Of a stretch of DNA of 64,000 nucleotides, positions 26,087-44,641 are shown one piece after another; the stretch's first letter is position 1; the number at the start of each line of letters is the position of its first letter. The stretch is from the NCBI GenBank assembly GCA_013365365.1, contig JABVXU010000036.1:215737-279736 (forward strand), written 5' to 3'. Below the pieces are notes generated by a model that was not told the origin of the DNA, ran no database searches, and saw only the letters and a program-made list of their open reading frames with translations. Origin of the DNA: Cruorifilaria tuberocauda (lineage: Eukaryota; Nematoda; Chromadorea; Rhabditida; Onchocercidae). A program made the translations under genes and the position numbers.

Positions 26087-29000
26087 TTACCATTTTGGCC
26101 TCCATTTTGAGACTGAATTCAGTAGCTTCTTTGGCGGTACCTGTACCACTTGGCTGGAAGTAGTTGATGGGCAGGTGCTCACAGAATCGTCACTAACCAT
26201 TGGCAAAGCGCATGCTTCCGTAAATTCAATATCACCGAAAGCATCAGATAATACACTTTCCACATCAAAAGCATTCGAAGGTGAATTAGTCGATTGACGG
26301 CTTGTATCTGACTGAATGGACGATGAATCTCGTGAACCTGCGATCACATACGCACATATGTACAGCATTCTTCATTCACAGCAATAATTGCTTTTATTAT
26401 TATCATTGGGAATTTAATTACCACGAGAAAAATGCATATCCTCTACAAAGGTAGCAATATTTGTCGCGCGTAAGATATCGGTTTGTGTACCAACATGGTG
26501 CGTACGAGGTGCCGGATCGCAAACTTGATCCATAAACCTTTCTAGTTTCGAATTTCCCACAAATTTGCTGAACAGCATTGACCTAAAAAAAATTATCGAT
26601 GATAAAGAAAATTCAAGCTATGCGACAAACGTGCGGAAACGTTTTCATCTGTAGGAAAACTATTCGTTGTGCTTTTATCATATTTGATAATTTCTAGATC
26701 TTTATAGAAGTCAGTAAATAATGAATCGATTCATAAAAGTATCATCGTCAAGTCTTTTTAAACGTTTTCCGGCTTTAATCACCGAAACTTTAACTGAAAG
26801 TTAAATTGAAGTGAAAGTTTGCACGATTGCTCGTGATAATAATTACCTTCGAAAGATTGTTCCTCGCTGATAATCGATAATTATGATAATTATTGGCTAA
26901 GTAATCATAACTTATAGCAGTTAAATCTACTTTCTTTCGCATAAATATGGCATAGGTCTACTTTTTTTTCGATAATAATTATAGTTGGATCTATATTCTT
27001 TTGAATGATCATGACACTTTTTTTCGATAAGCATAACAGTTTAAATGTGCTTTCTTTAAATCAAATTTTCCACTAACTAATTTAATTAAGGTACGAGTGA
27101 TAAAAAAGGAATCGTGCATTAAATTATAAAATAAAAAATGATTTGTTATGAGAACTGAAAATGTGCAGATTATTATTACTTAAGTTTACTGAGTAAGGCT
27201 ACAAATAATATCAATTATCAGCATAGTTAGCAAAAATGTTATTACGCCTTTTAGAAACTTACTGAAAGTCATCATTTGGGGTATAAAATTTCGCTTTTTC
27301 CAATGCTTGTACAGTACGAATAGCTGGAATGTGCTTCCATAGATAATCGATTAAGTCACCACCTCGGAATGTCGATCTCGAACACATTTTTTGCGGACTA
27401 ATTCTACATGTTCGTGCTAAATATAATTGATAAATAAGTTGAAGTTTTTGAAAAGTCAAAGTTAATAAGCGATAGAGTAGAAATTTTGGCCCTCATTCCA
27501 TTCTGCTAAAAAACGATATAAACTTTCGAGATAAACATTTTTCTGAGACATTATAAAGAGAGAAAAACTTACGTAGTTCTTCTTGTGTTTGATTTTTCAA
27601 TGAAACAGATATCTCTGATTCAGTTTCGATATCAGAATTCATTTCTGCAAGTTGTGAATCGATCATATTATTTGCAATACGCTCCGCAATCCATTCTTTG
27701 AATCGACTTGGTAAACTTCTCATAGCCTTATAATGTTTATCCAACGGAACCGTTAACAAACCCCCTAAATAAAGTGTATTTAGTTAAATCTTCTGAAAAA
27801 AGAAAGCACTTTGAAAACTTCATGAAAATTTTCAGCATTCATTTCGAAAAAAGGAAAATCCCAGTTTGGTGCCGGAAAATCCAGAATCGCCTGCTAACAA
27901 CGACATTCCGACAAAAATCAACAGACAATCACAACTGACTCAGTGATTTCAAAACGCCCACTAATTAGTCTTATTATTAATTCTAATTATTGTCATTGCA
28001 ATTTCTTCCGCCAAAATTATTTCAGCATAAAACAATAATTATCCAAAATAATTTGTATATTGCTGTTATTCTGTACAAAACTCTTACTAGCCATTCCAAC
28101 TTCAAAGGATGAAACTTTGCCTTCAAAATCAGTTTCAGTCTTCGCAATAGCTGCTACCCGTTCAATTTCATCAATATATTCCTGCAGGAGTTGTCCGAGA
28201 ATTCTTTCTAATGCTACCTACAAGTAAAGAGTTTAGTGGAGGAAAAATAATCTTTGCAAAATGTAACTTTACTGCTCTTTATCAACTAGAAAAATTGAAC
28301 TGAAGTGCAAATGAAAAAGGATTGCAAAGATTTTATAAAAACTTGATTCAAACTTACTCGTAAAAATATCATGTTAACTGTGGCATTACATTACTATAAA
28401 AATTTTAATAAAGAAAAAGTGAGCGAACTATGGATGACTAAATTTTTTAATGAAATAAGTTTTTTTTTAAGTAAATGATAAAATTTTGAAGGTTTAAAAA
28501 AATTTGCAAATGGTCGAATCGAATTCCGATGATTTTCATTGACTGACTTGAATAAGATTAATACACATTGACAGCAAGGCAAGTCCGATAAGGATTAATA
28601 GAAAGTAACCGAGCATCATGTCTTTATTCCCCGGGACAATATCGCCCAGGCCAACTGTACTAAAAAACACATAATTTATTTAATTTTCCAATTATTTCTA
28701 CACAAAACTGTTCAATGATTGATAATCGAAAATTTGCGACAAGCAAGATCTAATTTTAGGTGATTTCAAAAATTTCTTTTCAAATAAGAACCAAATTTAA
28801 AAATGATTTATATTATCTAAAAAACATGGAGAATACCTTATGGAGACAAAGAAAAAATATACTGAAGTGAGATATCCCCATTCAGGCTCATATAGACAAA
28901 ATAAAGCTGCTGAAATACCAATCCAGAGGATAAGCAGTGCTAACGCGATCGGAATTGAAAATGCGTTTTCGTGGGTACTGAAATATGGCGCTAACAACTT

Positions 29001-30497
29001 CAAATTATTATCTTTTTTAGATGTGCGAATTTTATCAATCAAATATTATTTGAAAATTAAATTTGAAAGCCTTACAGTTTTCTTGCATTTTGCTGAATGG
29101 GAGTGCCAGCTTCTGGATCTAAATCAACTTCTTTCATAGATAATGAATGAACACTTTCCGCTGTGGATGGTAAACGAGTACGATTATATAGTGTCTAGAA
29201 AGAACTGAATTCTTTATTTTTCAAAAATAATGCTTTCATTTCAAGTTGAAAGTTGAAAGTTGAAAAGTAGTGAATCAAAGAGACGGTTTTATTTTAAATA
29301 ATTTCATTAAAGAAATTATAATTTCCATTCGAAAACTAAAAAAAGTAATGAGCTAACCTTCATTGAGATGCTTATCTTCTTTATACTTCCAATAAATTTC
29401 TTTCCGGTACTTCGTGACCGTTTATAAAATTTACGGAAACTTCGCGACAGTAATCGACCAACATCTTTGAGAATAATTAAAAAAATTGGAATGCCGAACA
29501 TTATATAAAATATACTAGCAATCTGGCCAGCTAGAGTTTTTGCAACAGGTAATCCATAGCCTAGAGAAAAAAGATACAGAACGATAAAGTAATGGGAAAA
29601 AGAATTAAAAAGAATAAAAGAGAGAAAGGTGAAATTTTTTAAGTGAAAAAAATAGAGTGTGAAAAAATAAGTGCAAAAAAAGGTGAGAGGGTAAGGTGAA
29701 AAGCTAAATATAGGAGCTGATCGAACGAGAAACGATTCCATTACACAACTCTCAACTGACGTTATCACTCTTCCACGATCTCACGCTACTGCGAATATAT
29801 AAATAGCTATAAGGACAGTTTCATTGAACTTTTCGTTTCTCTAGCAGATTCTAAAATGGATACAAATATAACCGATTGTAGTGTATAACTGTCCGGCGTA
29901 GAACATCGAACCATACCACGACCACGGACTGCTATCATTGCGTTCACGGATAACACCTGTCAAATTTGTGTAATTAAGAAACCAATTCAGCGCTTCCTCC
30001 GTATACTTCACTTGTAAATCTTTATCATATCTAATTACTTCATCATCACATCGTAGCTCCAATATTCGTTTTGTCACCTGTAAAATGCAACTTGGTGATT
30101 TACATGTAGGTTCCGTTTAACTCTTTTTAAACATTGTTAGAAAAAAGGGATAGTATTGAAAGTTGCTAAAGATTGAAAGTGAAATCTTTTGGCAGCTTAT
30201 ATGACGTTTACCAGCTTTATTTGTTAACTCCAGTTATAAAAGCGAAATAATTTAATTTCATATATGATAATAAGAGCTAATAAGAGTTTCAAATCTCACC
30301 TGATCAAAAGCATAGTTGTAATTCCGACGAAATGATTCTCTTTCATGTAAATCAATTTCCAGTTCGAGCTTACGAAAAATAGCAGCACCAATGAGTGTAT
30401 ATGAGATCAATATAATAAACGGTAATAAAGTATTTAAGTGAAACTTCCGGTAAGCCTGTTGTAAGCAAAGAAATGTTTTATGAAATATTTCATGCAT
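26087..30497 (-). CDS. two-pore-domain potassium channel (TWK/K2P family)
   Basis: Background K+ channel subunit of the plasma membrane. Exons in transcript order: 30300-30497, 29873-30077, 29358-29560, 29076-29194, 28837-28977, 28548-28659, 28088-28217, 27573-27764, 27263-27416, 26422-26582, 26087-26337, giving 621 residues. Visible in order: M1 (LLPFIILISYTLIGAAIF), extracellular cap with NxT/S sites, pore 1 with selectivity filter TTIGYG, M2 (ASIFYIMFGIPIFLIIL), basic linker, M3 (IPIALALLILWIGISAAL), pore 2 filter TVGLGD, and M4 (GYFLLILIGLALLSM). A cytoplasmic tail of about 270 residues follows, Ser/Thr- and acid-rich near its end, with no domain I recognise. Start at ATG 30497; an in-frame TAG lies just upstream. 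The nematode TWK family is large and I cannot assign the orthologue. Confidence 0.92.
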
Positions 30498-30532
30498 TTC
30501 GTGCTATCCATTGAAAGGTATCACGTATTCCT
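30498..30532 (-). promoter_or_regulatory. probable spliced-leader acceptor and short 5' UTR
   Basis: On the minus strand, CCTGTATTGTAG (AG at 30532-30531) lies 33 bases before the channel's ATG with no coding exon in frame behind it. This is the usual look of an SL trans-splice site in nematodes. Confidence 0.45.
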
Positions 30533-33500
30533 ACAATACAGGATAATACCTATTAGAATTTGGAGCGTAATTTAAAATAAAACGTAAACTTCATGTATGG
30601 ATTAATAAACTCATGAATTCATCTATCCAAACATACAAAAAAACATTGAAATTGAAATATAAAAGATTGTAAAATCAGTTGGTGTAAATTGTAGCAAAGA
30701 AAATAAGTCGAAAAAAAAAGCAGAAATGAAATAAGAGCAGAGCGTGATAATTTAAGAAAAGGATGAAAGATTTTCTGACAATGAAATGAACTTGAAGTTA
30801 GAAATGCTCAGTCTACCACCTATCGAAGTCTCAGTTCTGAAAAAAAAAACAAGTTTAAACGAAGGTTTTCAAATTATTTATATATTTTTGGCGTTGTATC
30901 AGGAAAGAGCTCTGCTCGGAGAAAATAATTTATCATCCGTTAGCATTTTCGATGAATAGACATTAACTAAAGAAACTCGAAAGATTTTAACACGAAGAAG
31001 AAAAAGCAAATTTTTATCTAATGACAATGAATTAAATACTCTTTCAGTGACACAAGCAATCACAAATTTTTAGCATTATAAAAGATTTAAAAACTGATTG
31101 AAATTTAATAATCAATTAGTTCAAAATACTGTGTATGTTTTGTAATATACAAATCCCTACTTTAAGCAAATGGAAACACGAGTACGTTTATGAGAGAAAC
31201 ACATGTTTCAAAAACATTATATCCCAAGAATACTGGAAAAGATAGATTGCGCAAATTATTTGACAGTACTAACTGACCTCGGCACCAATAAATGAATAAA
31301 ACTTTCAGTCGACTAAGCAAAGAAAGCTATACATTTTTTAAATGAATTAATCATCTGTCGTTAACAGTGCTCATATCAAATTCATATCCGAAAAAGATTT
31401 TAAGAATTTCTTGCGCTTTTGTCCAAATATAGAGTAATTGATCTATTCTTTATTACTGTCAAATTTTTCACAAAGAAAAAATTTGTTAACAAAGAATAAG
31501 ACGGAAAGAAATGTCATATTTATGAGTTGTGAGTTAAGCAAGCCATTATCGACAGAGACAGTTTTTCTTTTAATTACGGTTAGTATTCTGGGAACTAATT
31601 AATTACAGTTAGTATTCTAGGATCAAGCAATTCAATTCATTCATTAGCACTTCGAATCATTCGATTTTTACACACAAGTTTTAGTGATGGAACATGTGGA
31701 TAATTACTTCCGAACATTGTAACTTAGTAAGATGTTTTAGGATTCTGATTAGAACTAAAACTATTATTTCGGAATTTTTCGTAATCAAGCAATTGAATAT
31801 ATCAAAATTGTAACTACATTTTGCTATTTATGTGGAATAGATATGTTTGCTGAAATTTATAATGTCCTAAACCTAATAATTAAGCATCTTTTAAAATAGA
31901 ACTAATTTCAAAATGTTTCAAACTTTTGAAATAAAGCCATATCTTTTCTGAGTTTACTATTTCTGCAAGTATCATTTAAGCATATAGTAATATTTTAAAT
32001 ATTTCAGTTTTTATTCATGAATATACATTCTGTCCAATAATCCATGGATATACATTCTGTTATAGCCAATGAAATTTAAATTCCAGCAACTCATTACTTT
32101 TTCCATTTACTTGTTTACTCTAACTTCTCTTGTCAAATATTGAAAAGTGTTATCTTTAATGGCCAAATTATTAAATATCAATCAACAACAATTGCTATTC
32201 ATTATAATTCGGAAAGATCTACAGATATTTTATAATTAATAAATATTGAATAGTACCAACCAAGTTAATTGTTTGACGTTAATTGTTCTTTAATATTAAG
32301 CAATCTAGTTTAAAGTGGTTTTTTCCATTTTAAAATCACTAAATTTTAGAATTTTTCACTTTGAATCACTAAACTTTAGCATCCGAAAAGGAAACAATAG
32401 TGAAACATAAAACATTTTTTGCCTTAAAGCCTTTTCCCTGAAATATACCCATTAAAATGAAATACTTTTGTATATGTATGCAATGGTTCCATTAAAAATT
32501 AATTTCTCTCCTATCAAACTATTTGTGGTTTAATTAGAATGCTATCGAAATCAGTAATTTCAAGTTAATCAAATATTTTCTGCGAGGTAGTTACGATGTG
32601 CCAGGTAAAGGAAAACTAAAATTGGTTTCTACGAAACTTACATTCTAAATATTTTAGCAAGCAGAGAAATTTCAAAAATGATAAACATAAAATGACAAGC
32701 CCAAACTAAGTTGACTAAGCCCAGAATAAACTTATACTAAACCGACTAAGCCCAAGATAAGCTTAAATTAAACTAACTTGGAACATATTAATTCTTGCGA
32801 TTATTGATTTAGTAATGAAACATTACAAATTAGCAAAATTTAGAAAAATACTCTACAAAATTCGTACTATCATAGGTTTTTTGAGTTTGCTTTAAAAAAT
32901 TCATCAGTTTTCGAATGTAATTACATTGACTTAAATTAAAATTTAATTTCATTTACCTTAAGAATGTCATGACTGTATTTGTCAACATTTTTAAAATAAA
33001 AAATAAGCAAACAATAAGCAATCCTTATAATAACACCAAAATTTGTTTTAATATGCTTAATGAAGACTTATTATGAAAAACAGCTGAGACGCATAACAGT
33101 GAAATAATCAATTCATAAATTAAATATGCACATTGATAATTGGAATTCTTCAAGAATGCCAGCATGAGAACAAAAACAATGGAAAGCAATCGAAAAACGA
33201 AAAAAACATAAGGGAGAAACATTCGAGAAAAAAATGGAATTTTCAGGAAAGGATCGTTCTATTATTTTTTTTTACAAATCATAAGGCACTCTCAAAACCG
33301 AGAAAAATTGTGCCTCAAACGATTGTAGAGGAGGTACATAGTTTCCGTTTCGAAAATATTATTTAATCAAATTTTTAATAAAAACAATTGCGATGAAAAT
33401 AAGTTTTCAGTTCTAAATATAAAAAAAAGAGACGATGATTTAGATCTCTTTTGGCTGGGTTATCTATTACTAGAATGGTACAAGTTTAACAAACAAAAAA

Positions 33501-36457
33501 GCTGGAAAAGGAAGATTGCTGCGTATCTTTTTATAAGAACATCATTGCAGTGATGTGCTGTTGATGTGTACCAAAATAAATTATTCCAGCTAAAATGGAG
33601 GAATTTATCGAAAGTTTGGATGAAGTGTTTCGCCCAATCATTAATCTCGATTAGACAAAATTAAGGACTGTAGAGAATCTTCAATTATATTGATATTACC
33701 TTCCAAAAACATTTTATTTATTATATTTCATTGTGGCAAATTTCAGTTAATGAATACAGTCATTGTTGAAATACTTTTATTTGAATTATGAATTAACTTT
33801 CAATAGAATAACCAAACCAGATGAAAACTATCAAAACGATTGTTTATCTATCGGTTATGAAAATAAAAAAACTAATTCACAACTTTCTAAACCAATAAAT
33901 TTCAGTGAAACAACAATTTCAGAAACAATTAATGCCTCATTTCGTTTCGCTATAGCGGATCTTCTTTAAATCTTATATTTAGCCGAATCAGAGCAAAGAA
34001 AACCGTGGTCTTTATTTTGCAAACAAATAGAGAGCATTAAATGTTTGGAAAAAATTGTTTAAAATGTGGAAAAAGATGAAAACAAAAATAGTAGTGATGA
34101 GGCTAAAGCAGTGAATAATAAATATTTGGATATGAAAATGAGGGAAAATTTCAGGATATCTCATTATTAAGCTGAAATCTATCGCAATTGAATTTAAGAA
34201 AGAAAATGAATGAATGATATCAGATCAAAGTCTACGCTTCGTTATTGGCGCTATGAACGGAAATTTGCATTAGAAGAACTCGTTTAATTTATGCTTTATA
34301 ACACTACATCGCAAAAAGCAAAGGTTATTTCAAAATCCGAATTGTTGCAGATATTTCTCTATCGTCAATGTTTTTTTCAACTGTGTGGCACTCTTTCAAA
34401 GAGTAGTACCGAAAATGATCGATTTTTCTAATCTTTTAATTACTACAGGTTGCTTTAAATCCATTATTTGATGTTCAACATATTTCATCCTCTTATCTGA
34501 TGAATTAAAAAAAAATTTTTTTTTAATCCAAATAATAAAGCATAAGTATGGTAAGAGAGATAATGGAAAAAAAGCATGAAAGCAGCAAATTAAATGATAT
34601 TTCGTATTTTATAAAATCTGAATCATTTAAGCACAAATTTATTTCATTGAATTGATTGGAAAATAAATTAAAGAATTTTTTGTCGCCAAAATCTCGACTA
34701 CTTTAGGAAGTCCATTTAGTTTAATTAATTGAACTTTTTATTGTTCTACAAACCTATTTTCATATCAATTTCGTTTTTGTGGCTTGAGTCGCATGAAAGA
34801 TGAAGTTTGATAAAGAAATTCAAAGATGACAAATGCCATAATCTATAAGTTGTGCAAACAAAAACAAGTTACATAAAACTTGAAAAATATTGCAAAACAT
34901 ACAGACTTCCAATAACTTTATCAAAATCTTCAGTTCTACATATATGTTCTAAAAAAAATATGATATGCGATATTGCCATCGCATATCATATTACTAAAAA
35001 ATACCAATGTTTATCTCATGCATTCATAAAAACTCACATACAAACATCATTATAAAAACAAATATAACTTAAAAAGCATTACGCTTTCGATTCTTCGCTG
35101 AAAAAACTTTTTTTTAATTAAAATACCATCTTCATGAATCAAAACGTTAACTGTACTACTGTAAATGATATATTACCATCTCTTTTTTTTCAAATCTTTC
35201 ATTTATATTTCCTCGTTAATGCACTAAGGATTATCTCAATTAGTGATTACGTATGTCAACATGCATTCGTTTCACCCATCAGTGATATGGAATGTAATCA
35301 TTACTTTAAAACTAGTCTTTTTCTACAAATTACAGTTCAGTATTCATCTTCCCCATTAAATAACAGAAAAACTAGCCACAGGTAAAGTGATAAATTAAGA
35401 CAGCTTGAAGAACTGACTCCGCTGCTAATAATACACATATGGTCATCTTTCATTCAAAAAATTAGAGGGTAGATGCAGGCTATAATAAGCAGTCTTTGAA
35501 ATCCTAACTATTTCAACATCCAGTTTTAGAAGCAAAATAAGAAATTTAACTGTTTTCCATGGAAAAAGTGATAAAAAAATGTCAGCTTATAAACAAGTAA
35601 TGAATATCATATTTTAGTTTCACACCTCGAATAATTTTAAAGAATAGTGAAAAAAAGATTTTATCATTATTAAACAAAAATAAATTATTTGCCAAACAAA
35701 ATGAAAAAAATCTGAAAATCTATCGAATAAATAAATCAAATAAATATGAAAAATCGTCTGGAAAAAGTAAATAAATAAGTGCACGAGTATATTTGTATTG
35801 ACATGATTTTTGTACTTTTATTTTCAAACAATCCTTTCCGATGTTGAAGACAGTTGTGCAAGTTAGTCACGTCTATCTAATAAGCAATATTAGCTTAGAT
35901 ACTGAAGGAATCTTGAAATAACTATGAGTGATCTCAATTCCACAATGAAATTCGCACTGATTAAAGAACAACACTGCGTAAAAATAAACATGGATCTCCT
36001 GAAATTTGAGCTCCAATAGCAAAATTAAAAATGGTTCTGACAATCGATTTTTTTTTTGTTTTCTATATAAATAATTTCACTAATACTATTCATGGATTTA
36101 TCATGGAGATTCATGCTTTATCATGGAGATTTGGAGAATCTAGGCACTCGGAATTTTTCGGTATTTCGGATGAATTCAGTATTAAAATGAATTCAAAATA
36201 ATAACAAAACCGAAGATGCATTCCTACTACTACGGAATTTATATATCAAAATTAAATTCATCATAGGACGAGGATATACATGAAAAATAAAGGATTCAAT
36301 TATAATCCAAAAAATATAAAGTTTTTAAATCTTTTTAGGATTCTGATGAACATCTATCAGCTTATGATTTATTTCATTTTCCAGATATTTGCTTAACAAA
36401 CTGTGTTAAAAATTTTATTGTAGTCTATTCAAGTCAAAATTCCGAGTGCACTTCATC
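30533..36457. other. 5.9-kb gene-free stretch
   Basis: No supported exon on either strand. The only structure noticed is short imperfect duplications: TTAGTATTCT repeated near 31580 and 31606, GGATATACATTCTGT near 32024-32060, a degenerate GACTAAGCCCA-type tandem at 32697-32780, and TTATCATGGAGAT repeated near 36097-36132. It probably holds the K+ channel promoter and the 3' UTR of the glutaminyl cyclase gene. Confidence 0.45.
32697..32780. repeat. degenerate tandem repeat, about 30-bp unit
   Basis: Three diverged copies built around CTAAGCCCA followed by A/G-rich sequence and CTTA-type trailers. Intergenic. Confidence 0.5.
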
Positions 36458-40113
<3,656 letters not shown>

Positions 40114-42140
40114 TTCTGTCTCCACGAAACAGACAGCAAATCAAAGCATCAAATATATGATTTATCAATAATAATAGGAGAAATCAAAGAGCAATGAATG
40201 GACCAAAGATCCAATCCAGGAAGAACGGAAGAAAATACAGATTACTCTTCTAAATTAATACAAGTCTTTTATCTGTTGTTTGTTCTTGTTGCCAACTCGA
40301 TGATCTTAAAGTGCAGTCTTAAAATTCAGAATATTTCACTAAAAAGAGAGGGAGAAAGATGGAGATGTGATCCTCCATAAAACATGGAAAGTTAATCCGT
40401 TCATTTAAAAAAAAATTTACTCGCTAACTATATCCATTGAATTCTATATTGTACTAAATCTAAACGGAAACGGTATTCGATAAAATCAAACACAAAGAGT
40501 GCATTAAAAATTTTGAATAAAAAAGGATAGGATCACAAAGCAAACGAAGCGGGAAAGCTTACCAAACACCTAAGTGCAGAACAAAATCAATCTCAACCAC
40601 ATAATAACTTCAATATCAATATAATAAACTAGGTAATAATATTACGACGAAATAAGCGACGTTATAACAAAACCGCACAAAATTTCCTGTCAATATTTTT
40701 ACGAGAATAAAAAGGAATAAATTTGTCCGATAAAATTTAAAGAAAAATGAAGTGCTAAAAGCGGTATAGAAAAATCGTTACCATTTAGAAAAAAAATTTC
40801 AAGGAAAAAAGCAATCAATAGAAATAAAATATCCGCTCAGTACTGTTGAATTATTTCTATCTACATGGATTGCAATTTAGCTGACGGAATTAAAAAAATT
40901 ACCTGAAGAGCCTTCATATACACTAGTCTATCTTCAATGTACTATTACTGATACAAATATAGCTAATGGTAAAAATGTAATGAGACTTAACTGAATGTCC
41001 CAGTGCTTCCGGTATGTACTTCATGATGATTTATTCATATCAAACATCTAATTTCTTGGAAAAATTTTCCTTAATGGACTACGTATATCAGCATAATGTA
41101 ATAGTATGTAAGTTATGCAATTTGCTCTCGATATTTCAAATAATTTAATCGTCGATGATTTTATTTTACGAACACTCATTTTTCAATACAACTGGCAAAA
41201 GCCAAACAATTTAAAGACGCAACGAATACAGGAAAACAAGAAAAGGGGAAACAGCACACAATGAAATAATATTGAATTTAACGAAACTTACGAGAAATTG
41301 AAAACTGTGCCCATACTTTTACCATGTCTTTGATTTCCTTTTTTAATAACAATTTACTTCATGGTGGTAGCAGATTGTTTCGCCTGCTCATTTTTTTTTT
41401 TGGGAGAGCTAAACCTAAATTCAATAATTTAGGCGAATCCCGTAAACAATTCACTAGAACCATCTCATAGCATTACTTTGAAACACAACAAAAAAGTTGA
41501 TGTTATTCCATTTATGAATTCATTATAAGAAATTATCGCTCACTAAGAGGAATGAATCGGTTTCAGTTCTATAAAAAAATCAGATGCCAAAGAGAGTTAA
41601 TTAAACAATACATTTTTTGCAGGCAGATCTGATAACCCAAATTTATATCACCCACACACTATTTACACTATTGTGGAAGACCACAAATAACATTTGAACA
41701 AGCAAATTTCCAAGTTTTATTTCCTCATTTTCAAGACATGAAGTAACAAGGATACACAAAAATTTTAATCAGAACAACTTATGAGAGAAAAATGCAGAGA
41801 CAAGCTGAAACGATTAACGCTCTACATACATAACAAAAACTAGACAAAAAGAGATTTCTAGCAACAATAAGGAATTTTGGAAAACTTCGAAATAGCTCAA
41901 ATCTAGCTAATAACTCGGGCATTTTCACTCCCTTGATTTCCTGTATGTTTCAAAACTCGCTATTTTTCGCTGTGGATAAATTGTAAATAAGTGCACGAAA
42001 ACAAAAGATATTTAACTTATGAATAAACAATTATTTAGCATTAGACGACCTACGAAAACAAAAGTAATTAAAGTTTCTATAAGAAAGATAGCAACAAATC
42101 AATTCACAAGCGGTGAATATCTTCAACGAAAACTCATAGA
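40114..42140. other. intergenic between two minus-strand genes
   Basis: No supported exon. Should contain the glutaminyl cyclase promoter and the TIM50 3' UTR. Confidence 0.45.
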
Positions 42141-44641
42141 TCATTCATGCCGACGAAAACCGAACAATCGACCTTGATATTTCTTCACTGGTGCAATAAA
42201 GGCCTCCTTTTCGGACTCCTTTTGATGCATCTTCTTTTCCTGTAATTCGAAATATCTAAAACAAAAAGAATTCCTATAATTTGATAGAGAAATAATTTAT
42301 ACGGCTATCGAAATATAAGAATTCTCCCGAAATTGAACTTCAAATTAAATTGTAAAGAAAAAGAAGCAAAACGGAAACTAAAAATGAATGGCCAAACAAT
42401 CACTACATAATAAATAATGTCATATTCAAAAACAATAACCAGTTCAGCAACCCTCGCTGCCCTTTCTCTGAATTCTTTAAGTGGATTATCAAATTGACTA
42501 TAATATTGAAGCGTAGGTCTCACATCGTCAACATCTGATAAATGTATTGCTGAAAAAAAAACAACTCCATTTAAGCGATAAACTATCCATAGCACCATGA
42601 AAAAACTCCATTTATAATGAAAATTTAGATTACTTTTCAGCAACTCAGCAAGATCAACAAGTGCGGTGTCGTCAAGAGTGCCATCCCATTTTGGCAACCG
42701 CAGCACATTTTCTGGGTTAAATCGGAATGATTCTGGGTCAAAGTCAATGTAGATAACTTTTGAGAGGTCTCTATTCAATTTCGAAAGATCCTGAAATTTC
42801 GAAATAAGAGGTTAAAATCAAAAACGGAATAGTACAAGAAAATGTTTGCTTATCACTATATTATATATCAATATATGATTGAACTTACTTTAACGTAAAC
42901 GCCGTTCATGTACTTACAGCAATCACGATACAGCTTGTACATAATTTTCTGTTTGCTATCTAAAGTTTCAACTATTGGACTTGCGTTTAGCGCAGTTTCT
43001 GATGTATAAATCACTACTTCAAAGTTAGGATATCCAATAACGTCCAACAGATAATCTACAGCAGGGCGCTTCTTGACGCGGTTTCCCATTTTATACTGAA
43101 ATTCCCGCAGTTTAAAAGAAATAAAAAAAATTCTTATTAGAAAGAATTAGTTCATATCTTATGATCCAAATATTATTGCTACTCAGCTATTCAATTTTTC
43201 ACTTTTAAAACACAAAGCACTATTTTTTTTGCTATATGAATTAATTTTCAAAACTAACACTCCATTCAGGAGCGACTAAAACATTCTTTAATTCGATGAC
43301 GATGGTATACTTAGGTTGCCAATATGGCGGTTTCAATGGATCCGGAAGAAGTTTGTTTCTGGATGGCTCTACCACAAACTACAACAAAATAATATTAGAA
43401 AAAACAATGCGCACCGTTCTATACAGTAATATATATTATTTTTCATTTGATAAGTAAGAAAGAAGAGTACGATATTGTTCATGTTATACCCCTCCTTTTT
43501 ATAACTAATAAAAGATGACTATGTACTAATTCAAGACTGAAAATTAAAACACTTGAAACAAAAGGAGAAACTTACATTCCTCCATGACCTATATGCCTCT
43601 TTGATACGATAATAGGGAGCTAATATACCCGTATATGCACTTTCTTCATCTCTTTTCATCCATCCTACAATCGATTTTCAGAATTCTATATAAATTAACA
43701 AGTTACAGAATATTTTTGTATTATTCTTATTAAATGAATATATTGAGAAACTGATTTGTTTATTTATATTCTATTATATTATATTTATTTATCTATTATA
43801 TTCCATTGTGTTTTAATGTTTTAAACAAAATTGTCCGCTATAACAAGTTAGTTATCGAGTCATTACCATAGTATAAGCAAAAATATAAAAGTCCACAAAA
43901 TGTGCTGCCAGCAACAAAAAACATAGCAAGCACTGTACTCCTTTTCCTCTTCTGAGCACTCTGATCTTCCTTCGAAGCAGTTCTATCGATCTAAAACAAC
44001 ATACATCATCTATGATTTGCTGCACAAATCAGATAAATCTTAAGGAGAAAACGACAAAACTAGATAAAACTAAAGAAGGTAAAATTTACCGACAACCCAC
44101 ATCTGTTCATTAGTGTTTCCCATTTGGTAACAATTATACTCGACTTCACATTCATCTTGGGAAGAGCTGAAGCTCCAGTATTACCACCCTATAATGTAGG
44201 AAAATATCTCTTCTGTCTAAGCAAAAAATAATAGCACTGAACAATATCGTTAAACTATAATACCTACAATTCAAATTATCTATAACTTACTTCACTTGTC
44301 TTGCATGCTATCTTCTCACCACCTTTTTCAACAAATTCTTTATCTTTCACATCGTGAAGCATGCGAAGATTTATCTTGTTAACCTGAAAATATCTCAAGT
44401 ACTTTAACGAATGGTGATACAAACATTTTAGCTCGAAGAATAATAACGGTAACTAAAAAGTTAAAAAGTAACTAACCAGTGAATATCCAAGTGACCATGC
44501 TATCAATATACCGGGAGCATTCCCGGACAATGATTTTGTAGTAAAAAAAACTCGGTGAAGAGCGCAAGAGGTTTGATAACTTGTTATTCTGCTTATACAT
44601 CGATTAGACGTACGAACGATATTAATTGGAAAGATAAACAT
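42141..44641 (-). CDS. scpl-4: mitochondrial import inner membrane translocase subunit TIM50
   Basis: Receptor of the TIM23 complex that receives presequence proteins in the intermembrane space. Exons in transcript order: 44477-44641, 44291-44383, 44090-44188, 43867-43990, 43576-43664, 43259-43378, 42889-43095, 42634-42790, 42440-42549, 42141-42239, giving 420 residues. The N-terminus is Arg/Ser-rich and lacks acidic residues, like a mitochondrial presequence ([16 protein letters not shown]). A single membrane helix follows ([20 protein letters not shown]), then the FCP1/NIF-like domain ([48 protein letters not shown]). The phosphatase motif DxDxT is replaced by ELKNV, as in other TIM50 proteins, so the fold is used for binding and not catalysis. 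The symbol follows the C. elegans TIM50 homologue from memory. Confidence 0.93.

Noticed and set aside
28840..29139. Plus-strand 99-codon ORF
   Set aside because: Antisense to K+ channel exons 28837-28977 and 29076-29194, where the minus frame gives M3 and the linker.
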